In this document: positions 34,641 to 46,775 of the stretch, in pieces
Numbering within the stretch: the stretch's first letter is position 1
How the letters are laid out: the number at the start of each line of letters is the position of its first letter
Source of the DNA: Casuarius casuarius
Taxonomy: Eukaryota; Chordata; Aves; Casuariiformes; Casuariidae
Assembly (NCBI GenBank): GCA_003342895.1
Contig: PTFA01000042.1
Coordinates: forward strand, 434,001-498,000
Direction of reading: 5' to 3'
Length of the DNA: 64,000 nt
The notes under the pieces: generated by a model
Told to the model about the DNA's origin: nothing
The model's input: only the letters and a program-made list of their open reading frames with translations
The model's database searches: none
Made by a program: the position numbers and the translations under genes

Positions 34641-36619
34641 TTATAGACCAGCAAAAGACAAAACACATATAGTTCAGAATACAAGATTTCATTTAAACTT
34701 TCGAACTAATAAAATGCCTGTTTTGCACTAATGATTAACTGGACTAGCTGCAGTGCTTTCCTTTTTGATTTACCTTAAAAAAAGCTGTTTTGTTCAAATT
34801 ATGCAGTGGTAACAAACAAACAAACAAAGTAAAATAAGACTTCAGCCACAAACGTTGCCCAGGTGATTGCAGAGCTTCGGATCAGCGCGTGGCTGCCATT
34901 CTGATTGGGGGATTTTGTTATTCACGCCCAGAAAGGCTGGGGCTGAACTAGCACAAGGACCACAAGATGGCACATATGAGAGTACCAGTTATTAGTTACT
35001 TCTCACAGACCAAAGCCAGTAAGGACTCAGTAAATCAGAGATCTTCATTTTTGCTCTTCAATTAATTGCCAGGTTTTGAAGAGAGGTGTCCATATTCCAG
35101 TGTGCTGCATCCCAGAGCCCTCCCCCCTGAACCACTCACTTTCACCAAATTTCCACCTCTGATACACGAGTGCCTTTGGGAAACAAGATCTTATTTTCAA
35201 AGTTTCATTCCAGTTCTCATGCTGGTAGATATTATACCTCACTAGCATAGTATTGCAGTGATACAGGATTGGTGGCTCAATCTGGCTCATCTGAGCACAT
35301 GGGCTGGAGCACCTGTGGATGGGTCCAGAAGGCTATGTCTGTAGAGGATCTAAATAGCTCACAGCATTCGATGTGGATCAAGAGCCTCCAGTTCAGTGGT
35401 CCAAGCCCAGTGCATGCTGAGCGTGCTTAAAAGTTGTTACCAACAGCTAAAGGCTGACCATCTTCACATACCCTTGAAAGTCCAGCTCCAAGCTGTAGCA
35501 CTGACTGTCTTAATCTTCTTAATCCTAAAGACTAAGCCAGCCCAGAGGCGCGCTGGGGAGCTTGCATCGATACCGTGGGCTGGGGCTGCTCAGGAGAGTT
35601 GTGTCTCCAAGGCTAAACTTTGGTATCTCTCACTGGCACTGTGTTCCTCCTGAAAGCAATAGCTTTAGCTTTGCCTTAAAATATTATCTCACCTTAGAGG
35701 TTCAATTTGTAAGGATTTTTTTTTCTCTCTGGTTTCCCAAAGTGAATTTCCTCATCTTTGTATTTTAATACACTTTGTCTAGGCACTATGTGTAAGAAGA
35801 AAGACCCTTGTACTGCGCACACAGCTCAGTGAGGGAATGGGAAAGGAGGATGTAAGACTGGGAAAACTCAAGAAGAAAAGGAAGTGTTTTGTGTTTTGTG
35901 TGAGGGAAATTTTAGTACAAGAGGAATGAGAGGAAGAGGGGGAGAAATCTGTTTTTCTAAGTCAGAGCCAAACCAAAGCACTGAAATATTTAAAAGTGAA
36001 AATCAAAACAAAGATGTAAATGTTTCTGTCATTCAGATTTGTACATTTTCATCCCTCACTTGCAATTTTTTCACTCTGCTGAACAAGTAAAACCATGGAA
36101 AATTCCAAATTTTTACTCTCAGAATTATCTACTAGAAAAAAAAAAAAAGGACTGAACAAGGTCCATCAAAGAAGCTCTGAAGTCTTCCTGCTAAGAGAGG
36201 ATGTGTGGCTTCAAGAAGATACCACACAGCAGCAGACAACATAAAACATCCTATTCATGGCACATTAAGTAATGACCTCTTTAATGTTGTGGAACACAAA
36301 AACATTTAATGCTTGGTTGCTTTATGATATCTCTTCAAGTTACTCAGGGGAATTATGTCTTTATATTGTGCAGCTGTTTATTGCTGTCTTTACATGTCAT
36401 TTTAATACTAAACTTCTCAGTCAAAATCAAAATCAGTCCTACCCTTTAATGATTTACTTCATAATGTTAGTTCTCCAAAAGGGCTGACTGCTTGTTAAAA
36501 TTAAACTGAAAATTGAATGCATCCATAGGAGACAAAATCAGAACTCCTTCCTTCTCACAGAATTCACAGAGGACAGTCAATAGGTAATTTGGAACTGAAA
36601 ATATTCATGCTTACAAAGT
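34641..36619. other. Non-coding DNA with minor repeats
   Basis: (AAAC)n at about 34810-34829 and a poly-A of about 13 near 36136-36148. The part at 34850-35700 is GC-richer and carries overlapping frames (35045-35290 on -, 35396-35768 on +), none recognisable. Confidence 0.5.
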
Positions 36620-37000
36620 TCTTCCTCTTTCAGGGACGTTTTCTTAATTATCCTAATTTGTCAAATGTATCTTCATTTTTACAAGAAGTTTCCTTTTCAT
36701 ACATTTGTTGAAAGAAAGATAATTGCAAATGGAAAGCAGCAAAATGAAAAGAACTTTAATTATGCATTATAATAACAAATGTGTTCTAGTTCAGGTGAAC
36801 CAGACCAATTATATCTGATTAGTGAATGGAAACAACTGATGTTTCTGCATTTTCATTTGGGCCTGCTGACCTTTTTCAGCAAATGTGCAATAATCTTTCT
36901 TTCCCTGATGCTCAAGAAAGACCAAATATTTTAATTCGCAGAGACACCGGGAAAAATTATTTCACTCTAAGATAGTATCGTGCTTTGCAACAAGTTTTAC
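36620..37000. promoter_or_regulatory. Candidate conserved non-coding element
   Basis: Repeat-free sequence with TTTAATTATGCATTATAATA, ACCAATTATATCTGATTAG, GTGCAATAATC and TATTTTAATTCGCAG. Octamer-like and homeodomain-like cores are frequent. Inference from motif texture only. Confidence 0.25.
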
Positions 37001-38499
37001 TGAACTTGATCAGTATTTACTCCATTTCCATGGAAGGGACAAATGCTTCTTTGCAGCTCTTATTAAATTCTACATTGCCTAAATCTGAGAAACAGCAATC
37101 AGGCTGTTACTGTCTTTTTTTATAAGGTATTTTGCATCTCTCCATAGAAAAATGGACAAAGATAAATAGAACTTTCCATTTAAATTCTACTTAGAAAATA
37201 GATCAAGTTGAATAACATGAGCGTTTACCAAAATTTAAAGTTGCATGTACAAAACCATGGTCAAGTCCAAACTTTGCCAGTATTCGACTCTGAAATGGAG
37301 ACCATTACTACCTCACTGCTCCAGCTGAACCTCAGGGCTCCACTGCACCAGGGGCTGCAGAAATTGTATGAGAGGAACTAAATAATTTATAGTTAAATCA
37401 GAGAAAAAGTAGAAGGTATGGCACAAAACAAAGACCCAAAGACCCAGACACGCAAGATATTCCCAAATTCAAATGTTGTTTCAGTCAGCTTAGCATAGAT
37501 TTTATTCCTTGAGACACTGACCAGTGTCCTGTTCTACTGGATCTCATGGTCACGGAGCTGTAACTGGAGCTCCTCAAAACAGATGCTCAAAGTTATGTGA
37601 TGGAATATGATTACAGCATTACCAGCTTGAGGAAGTTATTCAGCATTTGCTTTCCAAAAAGCATTTGAAAAGACAAAGCAAAAAGCCCCTTTAAAAGGAC
37701 ATGTAAGGTGATGAAGCATTCGATTTCTTATGGCAATGTTGACATAACGTAAGAAAAAGTAATGAGAACTCTTATTAAAAAGTAAGCTGCCTTTAATATA
37801 CCCTTCATTTTCCTCTGACTGTGACATGTGATTTCTGATGTTTACTTTTGCTTAGCACTTCTGAGTAGCTCTGTAATCCAGCTTCTGAATCATTTGGGAT
37901 GTTATGCTTCAGAATGCCTTATTTAGTAGAGACTTATGAAAGATGCACCGCGCAAAAGTAAACCACCAGAAGTTCTGGTAACCCAAGTAATTATTTTGCT
38001 GAAATCTTAGTTTAATAGAAATGTTGGCATGAAACTGTGAATCTGTTTCAAATGAGCTGTAAAAATTGAACAAAAATGTATAATTGCTCTGTTCCACTTA
38101 CTTCATATTGTATTTTTCTTCTAAATATTTTCTTCCACCTCAAAGTTCAATCTGGGCTCTGACAGTGTAGCTGAGTCCATCCCAGCATCACCAGAAAGAT
38201 ATTCTGCAGGTAATGTAATATTCTATAACTCCATTACTTTCAGATTGTGCCTTTGGAGAAACCTATGCAAACCACCTCAAATCTAATGAGGCTGTACATC
38301 ACTGGATTCACTTTGAAGGTAATAGGGTTGCACAGTGACCTGAGGGCATAATTTGGCTAGTTATAACGATGATGAGTGAGAGCTAAGAAACCCCCTTAAG
38401 TCTCAGAATCCACCGAGAATCTGGAGATTAGGGCAGGAAAATGCTGTTTTAATCTTGAGTACATCTGATACAGAATCAGGGGAGCACAATAAGTAGAGA
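37001..38499. other. Non-coding DNA, no gene seen
   Basis: No exon, repeat family or RNA gene recognised. The - strand frames at 37636-37827 and 37909-38097 are about 62 codons and unsupported. Confidence 0.5.
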
Positions 38500-38630
38500 T
38501 CCCTACAGTGACTCTTATTCACATCTTCTTTAGATAAAGTTTCATTTGGAGTTTACATAAATTATCAGAGAATTAATGACATTTTAATTCATAATCATAT
38601 TAACTGCAATCATCTTTACTAAGGAGAAAA
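38500..38630. promoter_or_regulatory. Short candidate conserved non-coding element
   Basis: CATAAATTATCAGAG, AGAATTAATGACATTTTAAT, TCATAATCATATTAACTGC and AATCATC follow each other within about 100 bp: a tight cluster of TAAT/ATTA cores. Too short to judge by eye. Confidence 0.2.
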
Positions 38631-41600
38631 ACCCATTGGCAGGGTGCCTTATTGCTCAAACTTGCAAGAAGGATGAGTGTGGAGGTGCAGCAGAGTTGTT
38701 CACACTACGAAATCGTATGGAAGGGACTATGTGTCTAAGGGTTGACTATCTTTTTTCAGGAATATCAGCCAGTGTAACCAAAGACACTACCTCTCTACAG
38801 CCTTGTTTCCCTCTGATTTGAGGCATTTAATGTTGATGCCTATCTTAGAGGCCTAGCTTCTCACTCTTATTAATGAAGAGCAATAGGGTCTTCTAGGGTG
38901 GCTCAGACATGCTTGCTAACAGCCTGCCTTTCTCCGACAACTGTCTCATTGACATGAGATGCCCCAGATAAATTGGTGCAAATAATCCCCCTGCACGAGG
39001 ATAAGCTGGGCACGCTGCAGGAGTCAGGGTCCATGGCATCTCATGATGGGAAGAAGCTGCCCAACTCCCATGAATGGCAGATTTCCCCGCAGATACCTGT
39101 GCATGGTGGAAGTGGCAGTAAGCACTCGGTGCTGTTACAGTGGCAAGAAGGATGTCTTTTAGCAGGGAAGGGTCTGGCAAGGGGAAATCTGCCAGATCAA
39201 ATAAGCTGGAAAGGAGAGGAGATGAATGGGAGAAACCCTGTAGGTTTTCCTAGCCTTTTTCTCTTAACTTCCTCAAGGGTGTTTGCAAAGAAAACTACCT
39301 TTTCATTCCAGGAAGTATATTAATCATTACCTTCGCAATTGCAAACGATAAAATGACTTCCCCCATAATCAGTGAGTGCTGCATCATCTGCAGTTGGGAA
39401 GATAATGACTAATACTTTCATCCCAGGAAGTTTGGGATTTAACACAGATTAAAGGGTAGCTGTCCTTCACACATGTTTTGCGTTCACTTGCTACTAGAAT
39501 TAATCAAAGCTAAATTGTCTTCACAATTTTACAGTACAAAATGAGGATTCATGTTAAATCTGTGCGTGTGAAAGCATGAAACGAAAACAACGATAAGGAT
39601 ACTGAGCATATGGTCAATGAACAATAAGGAAGGATAAATAGATTAGTGTAAATTATTTACTTCTGGGAGGAGAGGAGGGTTCTTAAAATGTCCCATGACC
39701 AACTCTACTGCTATTTTCCTTTCCTACTTAAGGTTCCTCTTTCTTCCTTTATTTTGCCCGCTGCAAACCAGTGGCAGCCACCTCCCTGGAAAGTCATGCT
39801 TCCACAAAGGCTAGTAGAGCTGATTTGCTCACTATCTCCGGATGTATACTCCTCAGAAATGACAAGGTTTCTGAGGTAAGGACTCTCAACCTAGTTGAAG
39901 AGGTATACAACAGTGTACGGCTAAATTCCCTTAAAAATAGTACTGTAATCACATTATGGGCACCTCATCAACACCACTTGCTGTCTAGACACTGACTCCC
40001 ATCGAGGTGTCTAGAGGTCACTCCTTCTGGTCCTCTCCCCTAAAACCTGCTTTCCCTAGGCTCAGGAATCACCCTTCTCCCATTTTGTTTTCCAGTGTAC
40101 ATAGGCAGTACAATCTGGGGATTGGTGTCATTCTCTAGGAGATAGTTTGGGGCCTACAAAGAGCTTTCATGGTGATTTAGAGATGCCTCCTCAAAAATCC
40201 CCTTTTGAGCTCAGAGGTCCTGCACCATGGTCTAACATCTGAAGCACACTCATCCTCATTCACTCACTTTTTTTACTGATTTCCCATGAAAACATTGTTA
40301 TCATTTAAACCAATCAAGTGCGGGCAGTTCTGAAGGTCTATCAGAGATACAGGCACAATCAGCATTTCCTTTATGTCATGTAAGTGCATACAGAGAAATG
40401 GTTTCTGCCCCCCAAATTTGTATCCTGAACAGACAAAGGTGAATAAAAAAACAGAATGACCAGCCTTTACAGATCATTTCAGATGTTACTCTTTCTTTGA
40501 AAAAACAGCAGGATCCTTCCATTTTTTTTTCATTTACAAATTACTCAATCCCATTGTCTGTACATTAGCTTGCTGCAAGTGGAATTCAAAGCCTACTATT
40601 AAAAGCACACTCTGTTGGCACATCGGCTTGTGAGGAACTATCTGCACCACACGCTCCGAGCTCACCTCCACGCAGAGGGCCAGCAAAAGGCTTAAATGCA
40701 TATCTTAAATCCTGTCTGGGTCCTATTTTGAGGCTTTATGTTTTGTTCTGAATATGATTTCAGATAGCACAGGATGCCAGAATGTGCCAACTGCCTTCAA
40801 ATCTAGGGCAGATACAGCACCGTATCTTCAGTATGTCCTAGAACTAGCGAAATTTAAAGGGCATGTAGAGTTTAATACGAAGTAGTTCAGTTAGCTTAAC
40901 ACATGTTAAATATCATGCCCTGTCTCCCAGAATAGATACAACCTTCACAAGACATAGATATCTGCTACAGCAAAAGATAATTAATATCACTGCCTTTTCC
41001 CAGGAATTTCTTCAAATATCTATTACTTATCCATGAAAATGTACATAAGAATTTACTTTAGATGGGAAAGGCAGAGGGTGTACTATATCCTGGGAGTTGG
41101 GATGGAGACTTAAGTTTACATCCTCTCACTGGCAGGAACGATGTCAGCGGTTTGAGGCTAGTTGTCCCTCAAAACTTCCACACAGTTGGCAGTTTCTCTT
41201 TATGGGAATCACAGCAAAGCTGTGGTTCCTCTCCATACTGGGGTCCCAGGTAGGGAACAGTAGCCTCCACAGCAGCCACAGTTGATCTGGCACGGCAGCA
41301 TCCACCTCTGCAAGAAGTAGAGCACTTTCAGGCTTGGAGCGCTGTGCCTCTGCCCACACCACTGCATCTGCTCTTCCTTCCTATGGTCTCAGGATCAAAA
41401 CAAACTTTAACTTGGGTGAAGACCAGACACTCGCGGACATTTCTGGCTGTACCATCACGTGAGCCAGCTATCCGCCAGTGTAAACTGAAATAAACTCCGG
41501 CTACCGCAACTTCAGCAGCTGAAATTGTGAATCCTGGAAGTAGTTTATATTGAAAAACTTTTACTGCATGTAGTCAGCAGTAGCAATTTCATTTCAAATT

Positions 41601-41884
41601 ATTATACCTGATACATTATATGAGAAGTTAGCCATTATCTAGCTGTGCACCAATAGTGACTATTTATTCGTTTGGAAATATATCTCTTAGCAGACTGAAA
41701 AATACTGCTTTTCTCCAAGCTTAAGCCTGCACAAAGAATGCAATTTATGCATTCAGTGTAGTAACTGTGGAGAAAGCCCACACTGAATATCCCTTCCATG
41801 TTTAAAATTCATCACCTAAGCAGCATGTGTCTTTTCTTCTTGCAAAGAAAGACAAAACTAAAAATCAAATGAGGAATACTGCAC
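38631..41884. other. Non-coding DNA, no gene seen
   Basis: Somewhat GC-richer around 38890-39230 and 41060-41370, where frames of 62-116 codons overlap on both strands (38893-39323, 41062-41362). Overlap on both strands and absence of any recognisable domain argue against coding. Confidence 0.5.
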
Positions 41885-41916
41885 CAAAAGTTTAGTGTGT
41901 CAAAAGTTTAGTGTGT
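41885..41916 (+). repeat. Exact 16-bp tandem duplication
   Basis: CAAAAGTTTAGTGTGT occurs twice head to tail, followed by GTTAGTGTTT, which may be a third decayed unit. Confidence 0.9.
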
Positions 41917-42889
41917 GTTAGTGTTTCACTTGCAAATTGAAGCATTTTTCAGTTTTACTCTCTCAGTTATTTCAGATTCCATTGTGCTGCAGTCTGATAC
42001 GGTAGATAATTCATCAGCCTGTATGTCTTTTATTATTATTACCACTACAAAAAGTCTTGAGTTTAGGAGGAAAAAAACAATAATTTTGCAATATTGTCAC
42101 AACACACTGGGTTAGAACATAATAAACCTTGTTATTATGATACTGGAATAGCAAGGAATCATTAAGCAGGGTACACAAAAGCATTCATTTAAAAAAGTGA
42201 AGGTTTTAAAAAAAAAGCAGATAATGACAACTGAAAGCCAACAAGAGACTCAGAAAATGCACTCACCTGTAACTGAATCTTTTGGGTCAAAACCAGGATC
42301 TGTCCCCACTGCCTCCAAGTGTGAGACCAAGCTCTGAGTATCTTACACCAATGTGCAATGACTGCCTGTGAGATCACCTCTGAGGTGTTAATTGCCACAG
42401 TTTCAGCTTTTCGGTGTGTGATGTTGCTTTAAACATGCTGATAATCCTATTGTCCTAAGCCTTGTAATGTACCAACATGCTCAAGTGAACCCAGGGAACG
42501 ATTTCAGCTCAGGAGTTTTTGGCTTTCTGCAGATGCTACGACCATAAGCACTTGGAAAGCACTGGGAATCCCCTTGACCACAGCAGGTCAGGGTGCCAGC
42601 ATTTGCAAGGTGGAGCTGTTATGGTATTTACTAACTTATAATCTAGTAACACNAAGTTAATGTGTGGAAGGGTCTGGATTTTTGGCAGGGGTAGCAGTTT
42701 GGAGCCAGTGGAGAAACTCTCCACCAGAAGAGTTTTTTGGACTAAAAGATCCCAGTCAGGTAGCGCAGAGCCGCGTTGCCCTTATTCTCCACTACAGCAG
42801 TGCTGCTGAATGGCATTTCACTCATCCTAAATGATCAGTTTGCCACCCAAGCAGAAACACAATGAGCTGATGCAGATGAATTTCAGAAG
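41917..42889. other. Non-coding DNA with an undetermined base
   Basis: Base 42653 is N. No gene recognised; frames at 42189-42724 on the - strand are unsupported. Confidence 0.5.
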
Positions 42890-43080
42890 CGTGTGAGGAC
42901 CTCTCTGCCATGGACGGCTGCCGGATAGCACTCCATGCAGCGCGCTGTCAGATATGAATTATGCATTGACACTTCACTCCCACATCATTATACCTCTCAT
43001 TCTGCTGTGTCTGCACAGATAGGATTGATTCGCACATCATACACTGTAACGTTCATAATGGGCAAAGGCTGAAAACGTTT
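42890..43080. promoter_or_regulatory. Candidate conserved non-coding element
   Basis: Repeat-free stretch with GCAGCGCGCTGTCAG, ATGAATTATGCATTGACAC, CACATCATTATACC and CGTTCATAATGGGC. Unusual mix of a GCGCGC core with TAAT motifs. Inference only. Confidence 0.25.
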
Positions 43081-44909
43081 GCACAGTGAGAAAAAAGAAC
43101 ATGAATAGGTACACATTTAGTATAACCTTATTAGTGATTGGCCCTCTAGTTTCTAATGGGGCATGAAATGTCTTCAGAAAGCTTTTTGCTTTTATCAAAA
43201 TATTCCCTCTTTAGGAAGTAATTCAGAAGTAGGCACTGGGGGCCTGATGCAAACTATCTGCTTGCATATGGTCTAGCAAGAGTGAGAAAACACGTTGTGA
43301 ATTTTGAATATACTGCTTTTCAGAACAATGTTTTATAATAGCCCTGCCAAACATTCAGAACCATCATTTAAGACATCTTGCAATACAGAATGATCTCATC
43401 CATGCAGTAAATTAATCAGAACAGAAATGTTGCATATCAGCAGCGTCATTATGTGCCTGTAACACAGTGCTTTGTTTTTCAGAAAAGAATAGACACTGAA
43501 AAATAATCTGCCCATTTTTTGCCTCAGGATGTTGCATTTCTAAGCCTGTCTTTTCTCTCTTCACCTTCACACTCAAGAGAGTATCCAAAATACACATCAG
43601 GCATACTGGCACAAATACCTGAATGAGATTTAAGGCAGGTTTAATGATCAATCACCTAAAAATGGATCAATACACCTAAAAATGGATCAGCCTGAAAATG
43701 TGGATAAAGTAACATAAAAGTTTAAAAGGGACTTCCAACTGAGAGGAAAAAAAGCAGCCTCTGTATTAGGAAATCAATCCATCATTGTTTAAGGATGTAA
43801 TTAATTAGTTCGGCCTGGACTCTGATCTTTACCTCTCCCTATTCATTCCAGGATTGTAAGGAAAATACAAACTGATTCTGGAAACGGAATTAGTATTCTG
43901 TATATGTTGTGCCCATAGAGACTTCCACTGTCACCAGGAAAGAACACACGGAAAAGAATGATTACTAAGTCCTGTCCCTCAGAGACTCTTTAATGGAAAC
44001 ATAGTAATGATTCCACAGCAATGGCTTAGATTCATACCCAAGTTCTTTTGAAATACGTCAAAGTAGTTACTTTTCACCTAACAAAGTCATGTTTAATTTC
44101 AGAACAAAAATTATTTTCATTTTTAAGGGTTCAAAAAACTATACTGGAGTTACAAAGTACAAAGATTTCAATGGCCTTTCAGTTAGGCCTATGACACTCT
44201 GGGAAATGTTTAATCATTTCAGTGCCTCCATCTACTCAAAATTCCCCAAGTATTCAGCTTTCTAGAGTTCTGACTTTTACATTTCAATTCCATTCACATT
44301 GGAAGTAGCTCAGGATTAGCTCAGATCATCAGAAACATCAATTCAGGGTAGTTCACACATAATTACATTTTAATTAATTCTGATAATTTGGAAACTGTTT
44401 TTTGGTTTGGTTTGTTTTTTTTTTTTTAGTTAGATGTAAAATTGTGAATTTATTAACATAAAAATATTCCTTAGCTTGACACTACAGAAAATATTGCATA
44501 TTTTAGGTTTAATTTGTATTTTGGGCGTCAATAGAATTTTGAGCATGGACAGATCTGATACTTGTACATTTCAGTTTTCCACTTTTTATAGTAAATACAA
44601 GAGAGGAAAACTGCACCACGTTGAGATGTCTGTGATAAGAATATAAGGAAGAGCTTGAATTTCTGACTCCTTCATTTTTTCACGTTCCTCAGAGAAAGGA
44701 ATAAAATCAGATAGGAAGTACATATGAGAAAAACAATCTTTTGGTCACTATTTTCATTTTCCCTCAAAAACGTTTTGAGCAGGATCCCTGGGATTTCATA
44801 TTTCTGCCGGTGGATGCCACAAAAAAAGATCAGAACTACAAAGTGTCAGCTGAATTGTTAGATGCAGAAATATGATCGCATTAAGCAAGCACAGAATTCA
44901 CACCATCAA
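43081..44909. other. AT-rich non-coding DNA
   Basis: Contains the CACCTAAAAATGGATCA duplication listed separately and a GGTTTGGTTTG plus 13-T run at 44404-44427. No exon recognised. Confidence 0.5.
43653..43689 (+). repeat. 20-bp tandem duplication
   Basis: CACCTAAAAATGGATCAATA is followed directly by CACCTAAAAATGGATCA, giving one complete and one nearly complete exact copy. Confidence 0.9.
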
Positions 44910-45090
44910 ATTTTGGGCATCTAATTAAGGTGTTTAAACTAGTAGTCCAACACAGTCAATGGAAAGAGGTGGATACCTGAGTGGATCACACTGAATGACC
45001 TTCTGGAGAAATCTCTCCATTGGCAATGCGCTTGTCAGTTTCCTAGCCCAGACACCAAATGTCGGTGCCTAAAGTTAATGGGTGTGAATA
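44910..45090 (+). repeat. Possible ancient interspersed repeat
   Basis: The series GGGCATCTAATTAAGGTGTT, CAGTCAATGGAAAGAGGTGG and GTGCCTAAAGTTAATGGGTG resembles an old repeat I remember from bird and turtle genomes, built of ggcacctaa/gtgcctaa and cattgacttcaatggg-type units. The match is from memory and imperfect. Confidence 0.3.
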
Positions 45091-46529
45091 TTCCATCTCT
45101 GTAAGGCAGCAATCATGACAAAATACTACAGGATAATATGTTAAGGAACAGTTAAAATAACTTTTAATTCTGTCAATGTGCTTTGCAGCAGTCATCACTT
45201 AAACAAAGGCAGTGGTGCTGTTAAGATGACACAATGAAATGACAAATGAAGCCTGCCAAGAGGATTAAATTTTCAATTCAGCCTTGCAGGTAGAGCTGGT
45301 CAAAGCCATTCTGTGGAATATTTTTCCACTGAGGAGCAGCAGTGTAATCAAAACCCAGCTTTCCACAGAAAGATGGTTAGTTTGATCCAAAAAAGGCATG
45401 TCAGGTGCATACATCATGCAGTCAACATGCACGTATCTTGGTTTTGCTGAGCAGGGAATGCTCAGTCCCCCCACATTTCAGAGGGTATTTCCTATGGAAA
45501 AGACAGGACTGCACAGTCAGGTAGTCCCTTTGGATGCATGGAGTGGGCCACGCAGTGATACGCACCTCACTATGCCAGTAATGCCTTTGTGGGTCTGCTG
45601 GGCACCAGGAGCTCAGCTTCCTGATGTAAGGAAAGTGATGAAGGGGAGCTCCTCTGTAACAGTGGAGCAAGGCTGGACTACACGGTTAAGCTTTGGCTAG
45701 GTGAGGTTCTTGCATAAAATCTTGTATGAAGTTCCCAGTACCAGAAAGTACTTACGTGGTATTGTTTTTAATGGCACTTAATTGCATCCTTATAGGAGTG
45801 CGCACACTTTCCTGAATTGGGACCCAAAAGAAATTTGGGAACCAGTGGAAGACCCCATTTTGAAACAAGCTTGCACATTGTAGAAAGAAAGACAGAACAA
45901 ACAGGTAACTTTACACTGCAGATCGACTCTTTAGTTATTTCTTAGCCATGTTGTTATTCAAATTTCCCCTGAATTAATAATATTACATCTCTGGGAATAA
46001 AACTGAAAGGTGTTTTATGTATCTTCAAGTACGTTAATATACTAATTTTCACACGTGTCTGCAAGCATGCAAACTGTTATCAAAGAGAAGTCTGACTTCT
46101 CAGAAGGGTTTTCTTTTTAAGTTACATATTTGTCTAGATAATTATATTCTGCATTCAAGCTTTTTTGCAGTTGTTCACCAACCCCATACTAACAACTGCT
46201 GAATCACAGGAAATATCTTTGCAAGATGCTTTGCTCAAGAATGAGAGGGACATCAGCCTGCTAAATCTTGCCTTTATGTTTCAGCAAAGGATGGTGGTGG
46301 AGTACTCCCTCTTGCAGCTCAATTCTCATCTGCCTTGTGGTTTTGGAGTCATTTGCACAAAGAGGAGTAAAAATCTGAGTTCTGCAGAAGTGGCTGTGCA
46401 GGGCAGGAGGCCCTGCAGACTGAAAGCTTAGTGTGTTTTTTAAATCTATATCCCTCTGCTCTGCATGAACCATTTTGGCAGGTAAGGGAAATTTATTATC
46501 TCAAACACTTAGCTCAGTGATCAGAGCTT
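45091..46529. other. Non-coding DNA, no gene seen
   Basis: Overlapping frames at 45265-45700 and 46165-46473 (up to 100 codons) occur on both strands without recognisable domains. Confidence 0.5.
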
Positions 46530-46775
46530 TATTAAATGGCACTCGGAAGCCAACAGACTGAACAGGCAAAAATGGAACTGTAGTATGGAGAAGGGGAGAG
46601 CAGTAGGATTATGAAAGATGTAGTAAAATTCAGAAAAAAATGGAAAAATGAGCAAATAGATACCATAGCAAAGAAGAGCCAGTATAATGAAACTGTCATG
46701 AAAGTCAAGGTGGAAGAAAAAAAGCAAAGAGGAGGAAAACACAGAAGTGAAGTTGGAAAAAGCATATTAAATTTT
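46530..46775 (+). other. Purine-biased segment
   Basis: The + strand is dominated by A and G (for example GGAGAAGGGGAGAG and GGAAGAAAAAAAGCAAAGAGG). The overlapping - strand frames (46521-46765) give Phe/Ser/Leu-rich strings caused by composition. It is the compositional mirror of the pyrimidine-biased segment at 24.4-25.3 kb. Confidence 0.55.
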
